A stretch of 64,000 bases of DNA from NCBI GenBank assembly GCA_014898415.1, contig RCTD01000022.1:620001-684000 (forward strand), given 5' to 3'. Below, piece after piece: positions 45,136-56,950 of this stretch (within the stretch, counting starts at the first letter, position 1; each line of letters begins with the position of its first letter). The translations under genes and the position numbers were made by a program. The stretch comes from Stromatinia cepivora (Eukaryota > Ascomycota > Leotiomycetes > Helotiales > Sclerotiniaceae). The notes below the pieces were generated by a model. It was not told the origin of the DNA and did not search any database. It was given only the letters and a program-made list of their open reading frames with translations.

Positions 45136-46877
45136 GGGCTGGTCTCGCTAGGGATTGTGTTGTGTGTGAGTTTTAAGGTAATCTATCTTTTCCGGATATG
45201 AATTTGTTTTAGTTGCAAAATAGTCTTTATCATATGCCTAGTAGCTCGGTTAAATACCAATGATGCTTTGGCGCTTCCTGCCGAATTTTCATTTTAAAAA
45301 CGTTAACAACTTCCCACATACCAAAATCCTTTTAAGTATGTTCTGACAGCTAGTATTAGTCACCCCACCCACCAGGAGAGTTATTCAGACGCCTCACCAG
45401 AAAGTGGTCATTGTATACAACTGAAAGTAAGGGGTATCTTGATGCACGTGCGGGACGTGAGCCGAACGATGAGGTTGCATGGTATATCGAATTCTAAAAA
45501 CTTAGACATTTTAAAAGCATCATGAACAAAAGAATGTGTGTGTGTCTTCTAGTAATTAGTAGATGAGTTTTAGATTTTCATCTAAATGAGTGTAGCGGCA
45601 ACCATATATAAATAAAGCATCAAACACCAGACGGAATATTTTAGCATCAACAATCACAAGGAATCTCTCCATGAGTGTATATATCTTCTCCTGCTCCCAA
45701 CACAAATCAAATATACTAAACGATACAAACACAAGCAAACAAAACCAAAGTCGTCAGTCATACACTCGAACAAATATCAAACGACTCTGACCGCAAATTT
45801 TTGAAAAATACTGCGTGCAACCTGCTACTGTAGATAGAGGCTGGATGAGGCGACGACGTCTTTAGGAGTTTTTGGTAGAGGTAAAACTCCCTAATATTCG
45901 ATCATAATTTCATGTTTTCCCGGGCTGGATTCATTTGAGCCACACTTCACTTTAGTTGATGGATCTAAGGTTTATTTTGTTGCATATCTGCAGGCTCTAT
46001 ACTAATCGGCTCCATAGCTTGAAATATTATTAATCGAGATTACTGCACTGTTCAGGTCACTTAGCTCATTCACAATTCCTTTTGTTGCATATCTCAAAGT
46101 TCTATGCTAATTGACAGTTTTAATCTTGGCTATATTCTACTAATCAAATTATGGCGAATGTTTCGTCCGTAAGGCAAAGACGTCGGGAGTTGGAGGGGGG
46201 AGTGTTGAATTTGACTAGGGCTGCTAGTGGGGAAAGGAGAGTGACTTAAATATGCATTTTGAAAGTGCACTAGTAAGATGATAGGAGTGAATAAAGCATT
46301 TAGATGAACTATTAAGCGAAAGAATTAGACAAGAGAAATTAGACCTTTTTTCACATCTCGGAGAGTTTTTGATTGATGGGATGAAGAAATCGAACGAATT
46401 AGGTGAATCAATTTCATAATAGCATGAAGAGCAAATGATTAGATAGTAGAAAATTTGTAGGCGTGAAAGTAAATTGTCAGAAGGCGGATGAGTGGAAGGA
46501 TCGCATTGTGGAATATCTGAGTATTTCTGTTGGCTTTGCGGTTTTAAATTTTAAGATGCTATGGTTTGCTCGACCTGAAGTTTCCTGTTAGAGAGTTCTA
46601 GACTTGCTTTTTTGTGGAAGATAATTGTATGTGATAGTGCAGATGACTACTGTATGCTAGCTTGTCCATGAGAGAGTTTGTGAGACGATCTATATCAAAC
46701 GAAACGTAAACTACGACCGCTTGACATAACTCTGTATATTTAAAGCCCCCCTATACCACTAAAGTAGACTTTCATTTCCAACAGACCCCATACATGTACT
46801 TCTACCTTAAATCCCAGAAGAAGCTTGCCATCCAAGAAGCATAACTCACTCAGGAACTTCGTCCTCCAACATCAAAC
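45136..46877. other. AT-rich intergenic stretch, nothing supported
   Basis: I see no convincing gene, RNA or repeat array. TTTGTTGCATATCT occurs twice (45977-45990 and 46081-46094), followed in both by CAGGCTCTA/CAAAGTTCTATGCTAAT-type sequence. That suggests a diverged roughly 50-bp direct repeat. Just before 46878 a TATATTTAAAGCC element (46734-46746) followed by C-rich DNA looks like a core promoter. Confidence 0.5.
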
Positions 46878-47201
46878 ATGGAGCCAAAATTCAATCTCGA
46901 ATCGAAAAATAAAGCACTCCGCTTTCCCCCAAAATACATACCTCCAAAATTTGAGCCAAACGCAAATCTACGATCCGCCATTAAATCGAATGACAAGCTC
47001 AACATGCTCGTCGCAAACCATGTCAGGGAAAAGGAAAATCGAGATTTATGGGAGGCTCTGGGGGGACAGCTCGAAACAATAGAAAAGATGATTATGGAGC
47101 TTAAGACGGCGTGTAGAAGGAGATCGACTAAGGGATCCCGAGCGAGGACGAGGTTGATGTGTTTTGGAATTGGGGAGGAAGTGGTCCCCTTTTGGTTTTG
47201 A
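46878..47201 (+). CDS. Small hypothetical protein
   Basis: This is a 107-residue single-exon ORF with a plausible promoter (TATATTTAAAG about 135 bp upstream). The N-terminus is basic (LESKNKALRFPPKYIPPKF), followed by an amphipathic helical segment with NRDLWEALGGQLETIEKMI, a basic patch (RRRSTKGSRARTR) and a hydrophobic end. No signal peptide or family is recognised. The RDLW-centred helix matches the fragment at 44846-45135 by eye, which is the main reason to treat it as a real gene rather than chance. Confidence 0.4.
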   Translation: MEPKFNLESKNKALRFPPKYIPPKFEPNANLRSAIKSNDKLNMLVANHVREKENRDLWEALGGQLETIEKMIMELKTACRRRSTKGSRARTRLMCFGIGEEVVPFWF

Positions 47202-48941
47202 TGTCTTGAGGGATGAGGGGGTCATTGTCTGAGAATTTAATGAGGAGAGGGAAATACGCGGGAAGGTGAATGGGAGATTTGAGATTGGTATGGCACTCAC
47301 TGTGCTTGGAGATCTTCATGGGGTGGAGGTCACGAGCTCCAGTGTTTTCATGCGGACAATTGCGGTCCTTGCTTTAAATCTCTCCTATTTTTAATGCAAG
47401 CTTGTAACAAAAGATGCTATCTCAATTTTGTCCTCTACCGTATGGTTTAGCATTGAATATTTGACTCTGAGACATCTGGCTATTGTCTTTGTCTGATGCT
47501 GACTGAATTGACTTTGAATATACAACATTGAGGTGAATATATCTGTTTCTGTGTTGATATTAATGGAAGAGAATACTTCCGACTCCTCATAAGCAAAATA
47601 GGCATCGTATCATAATAGATTCAATTGCTCCATTTTCGATTAGACAATAGTAACAACATGGTAGTGCTCACCATCGCTCCGAAGTTTATAATTCGCCAAG
47701 TTCAGAATAGGAGCATCAGATGGTGAGATGTATTAATAATTTGATGGCTCATATAATCAATTTCTCCCTTTGTTATCGGGGAAGAGTCGGGGCTGGAGGT
47801 AAGTGAAGGAATAAGAGAAACACGATTCTTTCCCTACTTAAGGATGACACCGAATAAGTAAGAACACGCAGCACCCACCAACATAATTAATAATTTCACA
47901 AGAACCTGCGATAGGTACTGTTGATCATCTCATAAACGCTAAAAAATAATTCCATCGCCAATTTTCCACCTCTATACTAACTTGACATCTAAATCTTACT
48001 TTCTATCCGTTATATCTCCACCTCATCATCAGTCATTTCCCCGACTCGGTCCATCAACCTCGGACGCTCTTTCATACCATGAGATATCCGGTATCAAAAC
48101 GTAACGTACAGAATACTTTCCATAGCTCATTAAATACATACCAGCTGTAAGTATTCACGCGCTATTCTAAATTATCATAGCCGTAAGTAGTGCTCAATGT
48201 CATGCTGAGAGACAGACTCGGAGAAATATATAGCCAGGAAGTAATTCTGTAAAGATCTAGAATTCTCTAGAGATCTGTGATGACAATCAAATCTCATTAT
48301 TTTCCTAGATCATACAAATAAATAATTACTCGGCTTTTTGGTTCTAGAGCTTTTTCCTTGCAATTGGGCAACAACTTATATTATGATTTTAATGTATGAT
48401 TACAACCAATAGTGTTGAACTATTAATATAAAACATAGCAGGAGCAGAAGCAGAAGTAGAAGCCTAGAAAATCAGTGATTTTTTGTATATAATATTCAAT
48501 GAATACTGAAATATTGAAGATAAAGCTTGAAAAATACAGTCGAAATTGAATGGCGATAATGCAGTAAGCTTTCTGCTTGCATCAAGTTCAATACCATCTT
48601 TATACCACGCAGATAAAAATACTGTACGGCATGCCAAGTAAAGTCTGAAAGCTAGCATACTACATATTCTGGACAACTGCCAGGTGCTCACCATGAACTG
48701 CAAAACCAATCCTTCGAGATTTCTTTGAATATCCGATCATCTGTGTTCAATCATTATACTATGAACACTACAATAAATATTTAGAAACTACCTAAATGAG
48801 AGTAAAAAGTAATCATAACCCATTTTATGCTCCGGTGCAGTTCACCTCCAACTTTCAAAACCAAAATCGACAACTTCATTGCTATAAAAAGACAGCGAGA
48901 CTCCTCCATATTATGTATACCCTCTTACCCCTTCAAAATGT
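47202..48941. other. AT-rich intergenic stretch, nothing supported
   Basis: There is no gene or repeat array that I can support. Short open frames on both strands have no family resemblance. The right end is the 3' flank of the glyoxal oxidase gene. Confidence 0.55.
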
Positions 48942-51900
48942 TTACCCCGATGTACTATTAGACCCCAATTTTACCGCCCCACCAGCTCCAACCGTAGGTC
49001 CAACTCCCGGAAGTGTAAAATCAGGGAAATTAGGCCACTCGCCTAATCTCGCTGGATCTCCTCCAATCCTAACCCATTGCCCCACACTTGGCGTCCCATT
49101 ATCTAACACAAAAAGCATGGCCCAGCTAGGCGGGTACACATGCGCATTTGGTGGTGTAGTGATCGTACATTGTGTATTTGTCGCTGTGCCAGAGCAGGAA
49201 AACGCCGGGAAGTATGTTCGTTGACCGAAGGAATTTCCATGGGTGGAGCCTACGGCCGTCATGAGGGATATGCGGGCGGTAGATAGACCACCTTGATGAA
49301 GGATAGCGGTTATGGTTATTGTGTCTCCATAACCAAAATCATTGCCGTTTTTCAAGGTAAAATCTGGCTGGGTGACTCCACCTAATAAATACGGAGGTAT
49401 GAATACCTCGACGCGGTATTCTTGAGGATATCGAGGATCTTGGGGGTCACTACCTGTAACTAGAACTCTGCCATCGGGAACAAGCACAGCTTCGTTATGG
49501 TACATGCGAGCGATTGTTGTGTTGGCCAAAGAAGACATGCGGGAATTGAGGGGCTTGGATGGATCATAAAGAACAGCATTGAGATTGGGATTGGTGGCAA
49601 GTCCGAAGCCAGCGAAACCTTGCTGAGCACCATTTATGATGAGGAACGTACCATCAGGCCTAAGAATTCTCAGTTAGCAGTCGATTGATGGAGAAGTTAT
49701 GAAAAGAAAAGCTTACAGGGCTACCATGGATGATATTACTCGTTTTGAAGGCTGTAGATTCTCGTTAATGAAACCATTTGAGGAAGAAAATAGGGGAGAA
49801 AGCATACCATGCGCTCAATAGTCCACTTTGCGCCAGCTACCTCTGGCTGGAGTGATACACAGTTGTCTAACGCAATCTCCGGACCCGGGGTTGAGCCTCC
49901 ACAAATCATAATTACAAGTGGATCTGTATAAGGCGCACTCTGGGGCATTATTACAGCAGTACCTTCCATAGGGTATGTTCTACCACCTAAGAAATTATTC
50001 ACCGCCGCAGGAATATTCGGTAACAACTTCTGAGTTTGCAAAGTAACCTCGTCCAAAATTCTCGCCTCATTGTAATATGCAATGAAGATGCCGCCAGAAG
50101 GAAGGACCGCGAGATATGGATACAAATTAAACGGATCCGTGCGGTTCAGATAATCGCAATAGAGAACGCCTGCTCCGGGAGGTCGAGGAATAATTTCTAG
50201 TGAAGGAACAGGTGCTCCATTGGAGCCCACTTCACCACCTACTACAAGGATACTTCCATTGGCCATAACCATCGCTGAAGGATACCATCGGCCAGTTTGC
50301 AGGCCAATCTCTTGATAGTTCTCTTCCCAATCATTTTTGCTCGGTACCCCTGGCGCGCCATCAGGAGTATAGAACCGCACACCTAGAGTCGAGGGAACCG
50401 CCCAACCGCCTATATTGATCTGACGACCAAGACGATCAGGGAGAACAATACTGGCGGAGCAGAAGACATCTGTCTTCACATGCATGGTACGCCATGCTGT
50501 CTCAAAGTTATTAGTCAGAGTAAGATCAAGCTCATAAGCACCGGTGCTATTGTTGTCCGGCGAGGTCCCGAACTTTTCTAGGAACGAAATCTTGCCGTTG
50601 ATACCAACAGTAGATGTTAAAGGAACGATTGGTCCTGTAGATATTAGTCATGTGTTCAAATGCTCTTCGTATTGTGATCTACCTCCTATGAGAAACTCGT
50701 ATCTTCCAGCAGCATTTCCACTCTCAAAAGTCCAGCTATTAAGTGGTGTGTCTGTCCAAACGTAGTAGGAGATCAAGGAAGGTCCGCCACAGTATGTGTC
50801 ACGATCGCCGCTGCAAAGCATGACGCATTGAGAGTCATTGACCAATGCGGCACGATGATCGATAACATTTTGTACATCCCCACAGACTGTGAATGAAGTC
50901 AATATAAAATTTAACGTGTGACTCTACACCAAAGAATGATAGTCTCGGATGTCAATATTAGGCGGGGATTGAAAAATCCCTGAGGTCCCAAGCAGTGTTC
51001 AGCCGCATTGGGTTCAAATTTTACAATAGAGGGTGGAAAGCAGAATCGGTGCGAACTTACAGCATTGATTCGAATATTCCATTCCCCCAGCACCGTATCC
51101 ATATTCAGAACACATGCTAAGACAATTCGTGGCTGTGTTATTATTCGGAAGTATGGTTAGATAGGGAAAGACTCTATTCACAGCATTGTCTCTACGTGAT
51201 AATCAGCTCTGGCCTTTGTGTAACGATACCAGCACGTCATATGCGGCAACCGAAAGTTGGAAGTTGCACTTACGTGAGACAGCCCTTGTATTTCCAATTT
51301 CCTGGTAACGCCCTCTTCTCTATCACTGGTAATGGTAACACTGTCATATTCGTTTGATTGGAATAAACGCTCATCCTATCCCCCCCGCCACACATTCTGT
51401 CGTAGATTGAGTCAGCATACCCATCGAAGACAGATTCCAGAGGGAAACAAGAATTTAAACTGTATTAGGAAAAACAAAGGATGTGTGCGAGGAAGAGAAA
51501 AATTGGAAATTGAAATCGGCGAGCAAAGTTAGCTGTGAAAGACGTGAAAGACAGCAGAAATTGTGAACCCATCACGTACTGGGTTGGATTACCTCCGCAC
51601 GGAGTGTTACATTGTGAATCTGAGGATGCCAAGGCACCCTGATTAATGACTGCAGAGTCGCAATAACATTGTGTATAGTATTCCATTCCAGCTATACTAT
51701 ATCCTGCCGTGATACAATTTTGTATGCAAGATTCCACAGTCATATTAGCATCGTTAGGCAGGTTATTTGCGAGAATACTACCACGACCAAGAGCTCGGTC
51801 GACCCAACAACCCTTGTAGGTCCATCCTTTGGGAAGATCTGTGATCGTGGCCGAAGGAACAGTAACACTAACTGTAGTTGGCGTTGGAGTAGGTGGTAAG

Positions 51901-53190
51901 CTCGTTGCCGTGTAATTGTATACGTTCATCCGTCCCGACCTAGAAGATTGGGTATTCAGTAATTTTCTGTCACGAAGTCCTTCGGAGGAAAAAATTGAGC
52001 AATTAAATGTATAAGACAACGTCAATGTACAACAACGACATAATAGACAATGCTCACCCTCCGCAGAATTGTGTCGAATTTCCTCCACATGCCATGGTAC
52101 AACCTGTGGCTGGGGCGCCATAATTATTAATCTCGTGGTCGCAATAACATTCACTGCCATACTCGACTCCTGAAAGTCTGTAACCTCCGAAAATGCAGGC
52201 GGAAAGGCATGCATCGATACTCATGGATGCCCCGGCAATGGAATATATCTGCGTGTTGAGGGTACGCGCATTCACGCTATCATTGTAGCACCCAAGAGAT
52301 GCCCACCCAGTAGGTGCTCCCGTGTAAGTAGGGGCGGGAATAGAACTCGTTGTAAGGGTAGGGAGCGAGACAATAGCATTGTTCAAATCATAGACACTGA
52401 GGCGACCGGAGCCTCCACAGACTTGAGAAGCGTTCCCATTACAAGGCATATTACAACCAATTTCGCCATCTGAAGCTTTGGTCCCGCCATTGTAGAAGTT
52501 ATTTCCACAGTCTTGCGATTGTCAAGGTTTAGGCTACACAATTGATGGGGCTTACAACTTACAACATTCTCCTGAATATTCAACTCCAGCAAGTACGTAG
52601 CCCAGACTTTGACAAGTAGACTGGCAAATTTCAACTGTTAAAGCTGCCTCTCCTCCAATAGTTGCCACATTAGTGGTGAGGGTGCGAGCCCCCACGTTGT
52701 CGCTAACGACAGCGAATCAGCAAACTTATACATGAGGTTGTTCAAGCAAGGTTATATGGGAAAAGGGAATGGTAAAAATGATATGCACTCGATATATCCG
52801 GCTACCAGTTTCTGCATTGCGATATGCCAGCAATCTGGAGCAGATTGATATAAAGGTATAAAATTCAAGCCATCAATTGTTCTATCCCAGAGGAATTCCT
52901 TGTGCCCTCATTGGAATTTTTATCTTCAAGGAATGGAAGATTCAACGAAAAGGAAGTTGTGCTTGGCAATGTGACAATATATATTTTACCTGTAGCAGCC
53001 CACATATGACCATGTATCTGCCCTTGGTAAGACAGAACGGCTCCCTGAATGCGCTTCGGAACAAGTAAACTATCGAACAAGAACATATTAGCAAATTGAA
53101 TACAGACTTGATCACTAACAGAGATTGTTTACATACAGATAGAGATAGACTTAGCGCCGTAAAGGCAAGGTGAAGAAAAGAGTGTGCCAT
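48942..53190 (-). CDS. Secreted glyoxal oxidase-like copper radical oxidase with four WSC domains
   Basis: This is a predicted extracellular enzyme of the AA5_1 type that oxidises small aldehydes and produces H2O2. The first exon encodes a signal peptide ([18 protein letters not shown]). WSC 1 starts at WSYVGCYS and ends [14 protein letters not shown] 2 is [21 protein letters not shown] 3 is [14 protein letters not shown] + CGGG, and WSC 4 is [16 protein letters not shown]. These bind polysaccharide in other proteins. The oxidase part follows. Radical-site candidates are DVFCSASIV (crosslink Cys), GGRTYPMEG (crosslink Tyr), ARMYHNEAV (Tyr-His copper ligands) and VGSTHGNSF (His ligand), with a DUF1929-type C-terminus. 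About ten introns are needed; most were traced by frame continuity (for example 285 nt inside WSC 1, and a short exon VISSMVAL near 49720-49740), so exact exon edges are provisional. The gene ends at TAA 48942-48944. Confidence 0.88.
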
Positions 53191-55059
53191 GATTGCAATT
53201 GCAGTTACAATCGCCGCTCAAATGTTCAAATACACACTGTGACGGTTGTCGCTCGATGATATACAGGAGAAACAGAGAAAGGAAAAGAAAGATCAGCACT
53301 GGAGATAGAGAAGTCCATCGAGTTTCTTTACAGCCTTGCTCGGATTGCAGTGACAAGAATTGCCAGGACCTCGGACATGGTGGACCGCTGATCCTTCGAC
53401 CCTTGAACGCTGACAGGGACCGGGCTGAGTATGGGATTGCTCACTATGAGAAGGCAAAATCCTATAGTTCTCACCTGCTAACCCGTCCCAATTGCTCTCA
53501 TGTGGTCTGACGTACACCTCGTGGAGTCCCCATGGTGATCTCCACATTTTCTAAAATGGTGTATGGTACAAAAAAGTTATTTCCAGACAATACGACCGCG
53601 CATGTCCCGCAACTTAGTGGTACAAATCCTCTGTTCTTTTCGCGGATCCTTGTCCGCGGCCTGACAGTTCCTGATGACCTGGAATTTGAATCTCATTCGG
53701 ACATTTTCCACCGTTCGGCTTGCATACCGAAAGGGGTACAACGCCCGCCAATGACTTGGCTAGCAAATAAAGATTTGGAAGTATGACTGCCTGTGCAGAT
53801 ACGTAAAGTATTGACGGCTGAGGATCTGTGTGTCGTGTCGCGACTCTCGCGGGGAACTTACGAAGTTACGAAGTGTGTAGCCAAATATGAAGTCTGATCA
53901 TTTGGTTGGTAGGCACAAAGCTTATTCATTATTGTGTAACAATTGCATAGGTACTCTATCGTATATTGATGTACTGCATGTATCTGCAGCCTGATAGGGG
54001 TGGAACTGGTGAGTGAGATAATGTGCTGGAGATACAATGGTCCAAAATCGAAGAATATTTGCGATGAACAATCGAATGTATATTTGATTAGGTTTAGAGC
54101 ATGTTATAGCATTCCTAACATTCTTGGAGCAGAGAACGTTGTCTTGTTGGTGCTCATGTGTGGCAGTACTCGAAATTTTGACAAAAAACGTTCAGTTAAG
54201 CTCCATAAGCTAGGGCAGAAAGCTTTGACAGCCTAAGATTAAGCTTAATATGGCGTAAATGGCGAGAAGCTAGGAGCATTATCTAGCCGTGGCAGAAAAT
54301 TATACGTATACTATTTACAATACCCGAGATAATGATACTCAATAATGTGCACCTACTGTCGTGTGGAAGTGAATCAGACCATTCCCAAGTCATCGAGACG
54401 AGATAAAGAGGCAGTGACACGCAGTCATACCAACAAAATTCATTCGATGTGTAAAATTAGAACCCACCGCCAGGATTTCTGTTGATCGGCCCGGAAATCG
54501 TGGCATTTTCAAGGTCCGGTTGCATTTACCTGGTCACCACATGCAAACAAAGCACCATCTTATTAATCTTTGGACATTCGAGGAAACCAATTCTGTATGC
54601 CTAGTCTTCGTGTATGCACTTTTTATCAGTAATCATCCCATCTGTTGTGGAAATGTATAGGAGTGTATGAGAATGTACAATGCCTTGTTGAAGTATTGAT
54701 CACTATGAGAATTATAGAATGCACGTAGGGCTAGTTCCTGAAATGTATATTTCATTATTGTGTTGACTTGGGAAGCTTATAATGAGGTTGAACCCTTGCA
54801 AGTGATATGATATGCCTCGTTTGGATAAATAGCGATAAGGCTAATATGGCTCTAGCTCTAGAACATATGACTACTGACTACTTTTAACATATATGGTCTG
54901 TTAAAAAAATAGTTTCTAAGACTGATTACTCTATCTTTTTACGTGTATCGTTTTGGCATTTGATCTATGCAATATTAGAACTTAATTAATACCTATCCTA
55001 GCTATCTCACCTCTCCTATCTTGCTTACTTCAAAGACGTTATCTCCCGGCGTTTATTTC
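53191..55059. other. 1.9-kb intergenic region
   Basis: This is the upstream region of the glyoxal oxidase and the 3' flank of the GH16 gene. No gene or tandem repeat is supported. The ORF at 53293-53547 (minus) and that at 53193-53510 (plus) overlap antisense and show no family signal. Confidence 0.55.
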
Positions 55060-56950
55060 TCAGCTTGGGCTTCCGCAAGTCCCCTGCGAATACATCTTGA
55101 CACTCTTAACAGTCATACCTCTCTCTTCGGGCGGCCCCCACGTCGGGCCCCACTGACTTGAAGCGTTCCAGAACTCTGCTGGGGCCGTAAGACTAGCATC
55201 TCCCCACGGTTTGTTGCCAACCTTGTCCCTATCGCCGACATTAGCTTTTATTGTCCCTAGAAATCTGGCGCAATATGACAACTCACGGGAAATATCCATT
55301 GGTTCCTCCCACTGCAACGCTGTTGAGTGTGTATTAGCAAAGTCAGAGTTATATCACTCAATGCTCAAGGTAATCTTACTTCAGAATGAGGTAGAAGGCC
55401 TGGTCAAACGGAGTGGCAGGGTTACCAGTTTGACTCCATGGATCGTGTAGCGCCGAATTATTCACGATTGTCTTACCGAATTCTCCTCTATTCCACATGC
55501 TATTATACCCCTTGCTGAAAGAGAGATAAAATACTTGCTGCACGAGAATCAGTTTTTGCTAAGCCATAAGTAACAATCACCAGAATTATGAGGATCATAC
55601 CAAGAGACGACTGTTGATATATGTGAAGATGTAGTCTTCACTCCACTCCAATCCATACGTGTAATAGCTTTCAGTGTAATCAGTTCGTCGAATGTTGTGC
55701 TTTCCATCTGTTTTCCAAAAAGCATCCACTTGAGGAATTGGGCCCCAATGCTTTTCGTTATTGTCAGCTCAGGCCTGGTTCAAAATTAGAGAGATCATAC
55801 CAGAGCAGAAATAATACTGTCTCGACCTCCGTCGTATGTAGCCCCATCATTACCTTTGCTTTCAGCAAGATCTATCTCACCACTGGCAGGCCATGGCCCG
55901 TATACAGAATCTTCGGGCATCATCCTATTCAAAGTAAGCACTTTAAATGCCAAGCGAGGATAAAAACATACCATATGGCTGGCCATAACCAATCGCCCTT
56001 CGGCATCTTGGCAATGACTTCAATCTTACCATATTTGATAGTCTTTTTTCCTTTCGTGGACAATCTTGCACTTCGAACTGGGTTGATAATGGTACCGGCG
56101 GTAATATTGCTGTACATAGAGCAAGATGTGCCCGCATCATCAGAAGTGCATACTCCATCAGGTCTGTTGTCGGTAGTTAAGTTTAATGTGTACCCATTCA
56201 GAATCTGAGCGGGTGTAATGTTGGTAGAATTGACTGTCAATGTTGGAACAATGTGAAGCCCTTCAGCATCAATGTAGGCGTTTTGGGGGTCGTTTGTGGT
56301 CCATTCAAAAGACCCAGTGCTAGGCTGATCAGCTAACAGATCTCCCCGAAAACGATTCTGTGACCTGACTTACCCAAATCCGCCTCGTTGGATCTCATAG
56401 CTCCATATGCTTGGGTCAATATTATGAAAGTCATCCTCGAACATGAGACAGTACGAATTTTTGGGGACTGATGTGAATCCTATGTAGCACATAATCCCCC
56501 CTAGCCCAAACCCAATGACAATACTTGTCCAAAAGATTATAGAATCCAAAGTTCGTCCTGACCATTTCTTGCGTTTTCCTTCAGTAGCAACCTTCTCTAG
56601 CCATGGTTTTTCGTAACTTTCTCTCAGTCAGTATCGATTGATTTGGTCTAGAGTTCTGCAACATACTCGCCAATAAGTCTAGCGCTCTTGAAACGGCGTT
56701 CTCTTAGAGGTACAATATCCAAGGCATCTTCAACGGTCAGCAGTTGCTTCAACTAAAGCGCGATTTTAATACCTGAGATTGAAGAAGCTTCGACCGGTGA
56801 TGAAAATCGATTACTTAGTGTACTTAGGTGAGAGGATCTATGATTTGGCGTTCCTGGATGAGACAATGGTTGAGGTGTTCCCGGGACAGACACACGGTGG
56901 GTTTGCGTTTGCGGTTCTTGTGCGGTCAGAGACACGCTGTATGTTGACAT
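55060..56950 (-). CDS. Membrane-anchored GH16 family beta-glucan hydrolase/transglycosylase
   Basis: This is a type II membrane protein with a GH16 catalytic domain, acting on beta-1,3- or mixed-linkage glucan at the cell surface or in the secretory path. The N-terminal cytosolic tail is Ser/Thr/Pro-rich (from MSTYSVSLTAQEP). One hydrophobic anchor follows (SIIFWTSIVIGFGLGGIMCY). The lumenal domain begins CLMFEDDFHNIDPSIWSYEI. The active-site signature is GEIDLAESKGN, with both Glu and the Asp present, and aromatic subsites appear in LWPAIWYMMPEDSVYG. The end is ERGMTVKSVKMYSQGTCG. About nine introns are needed. Tracing was confirmed at AFYLILN|VAVGGTNGYF and at FP|DKVGNKPWGD, where the acceptor must be the second TAG. 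The start is ATG 56950; an upstream TTG-led extension lacks ATG. It is divergent from the GT2 gene. Confidence 0.87.
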
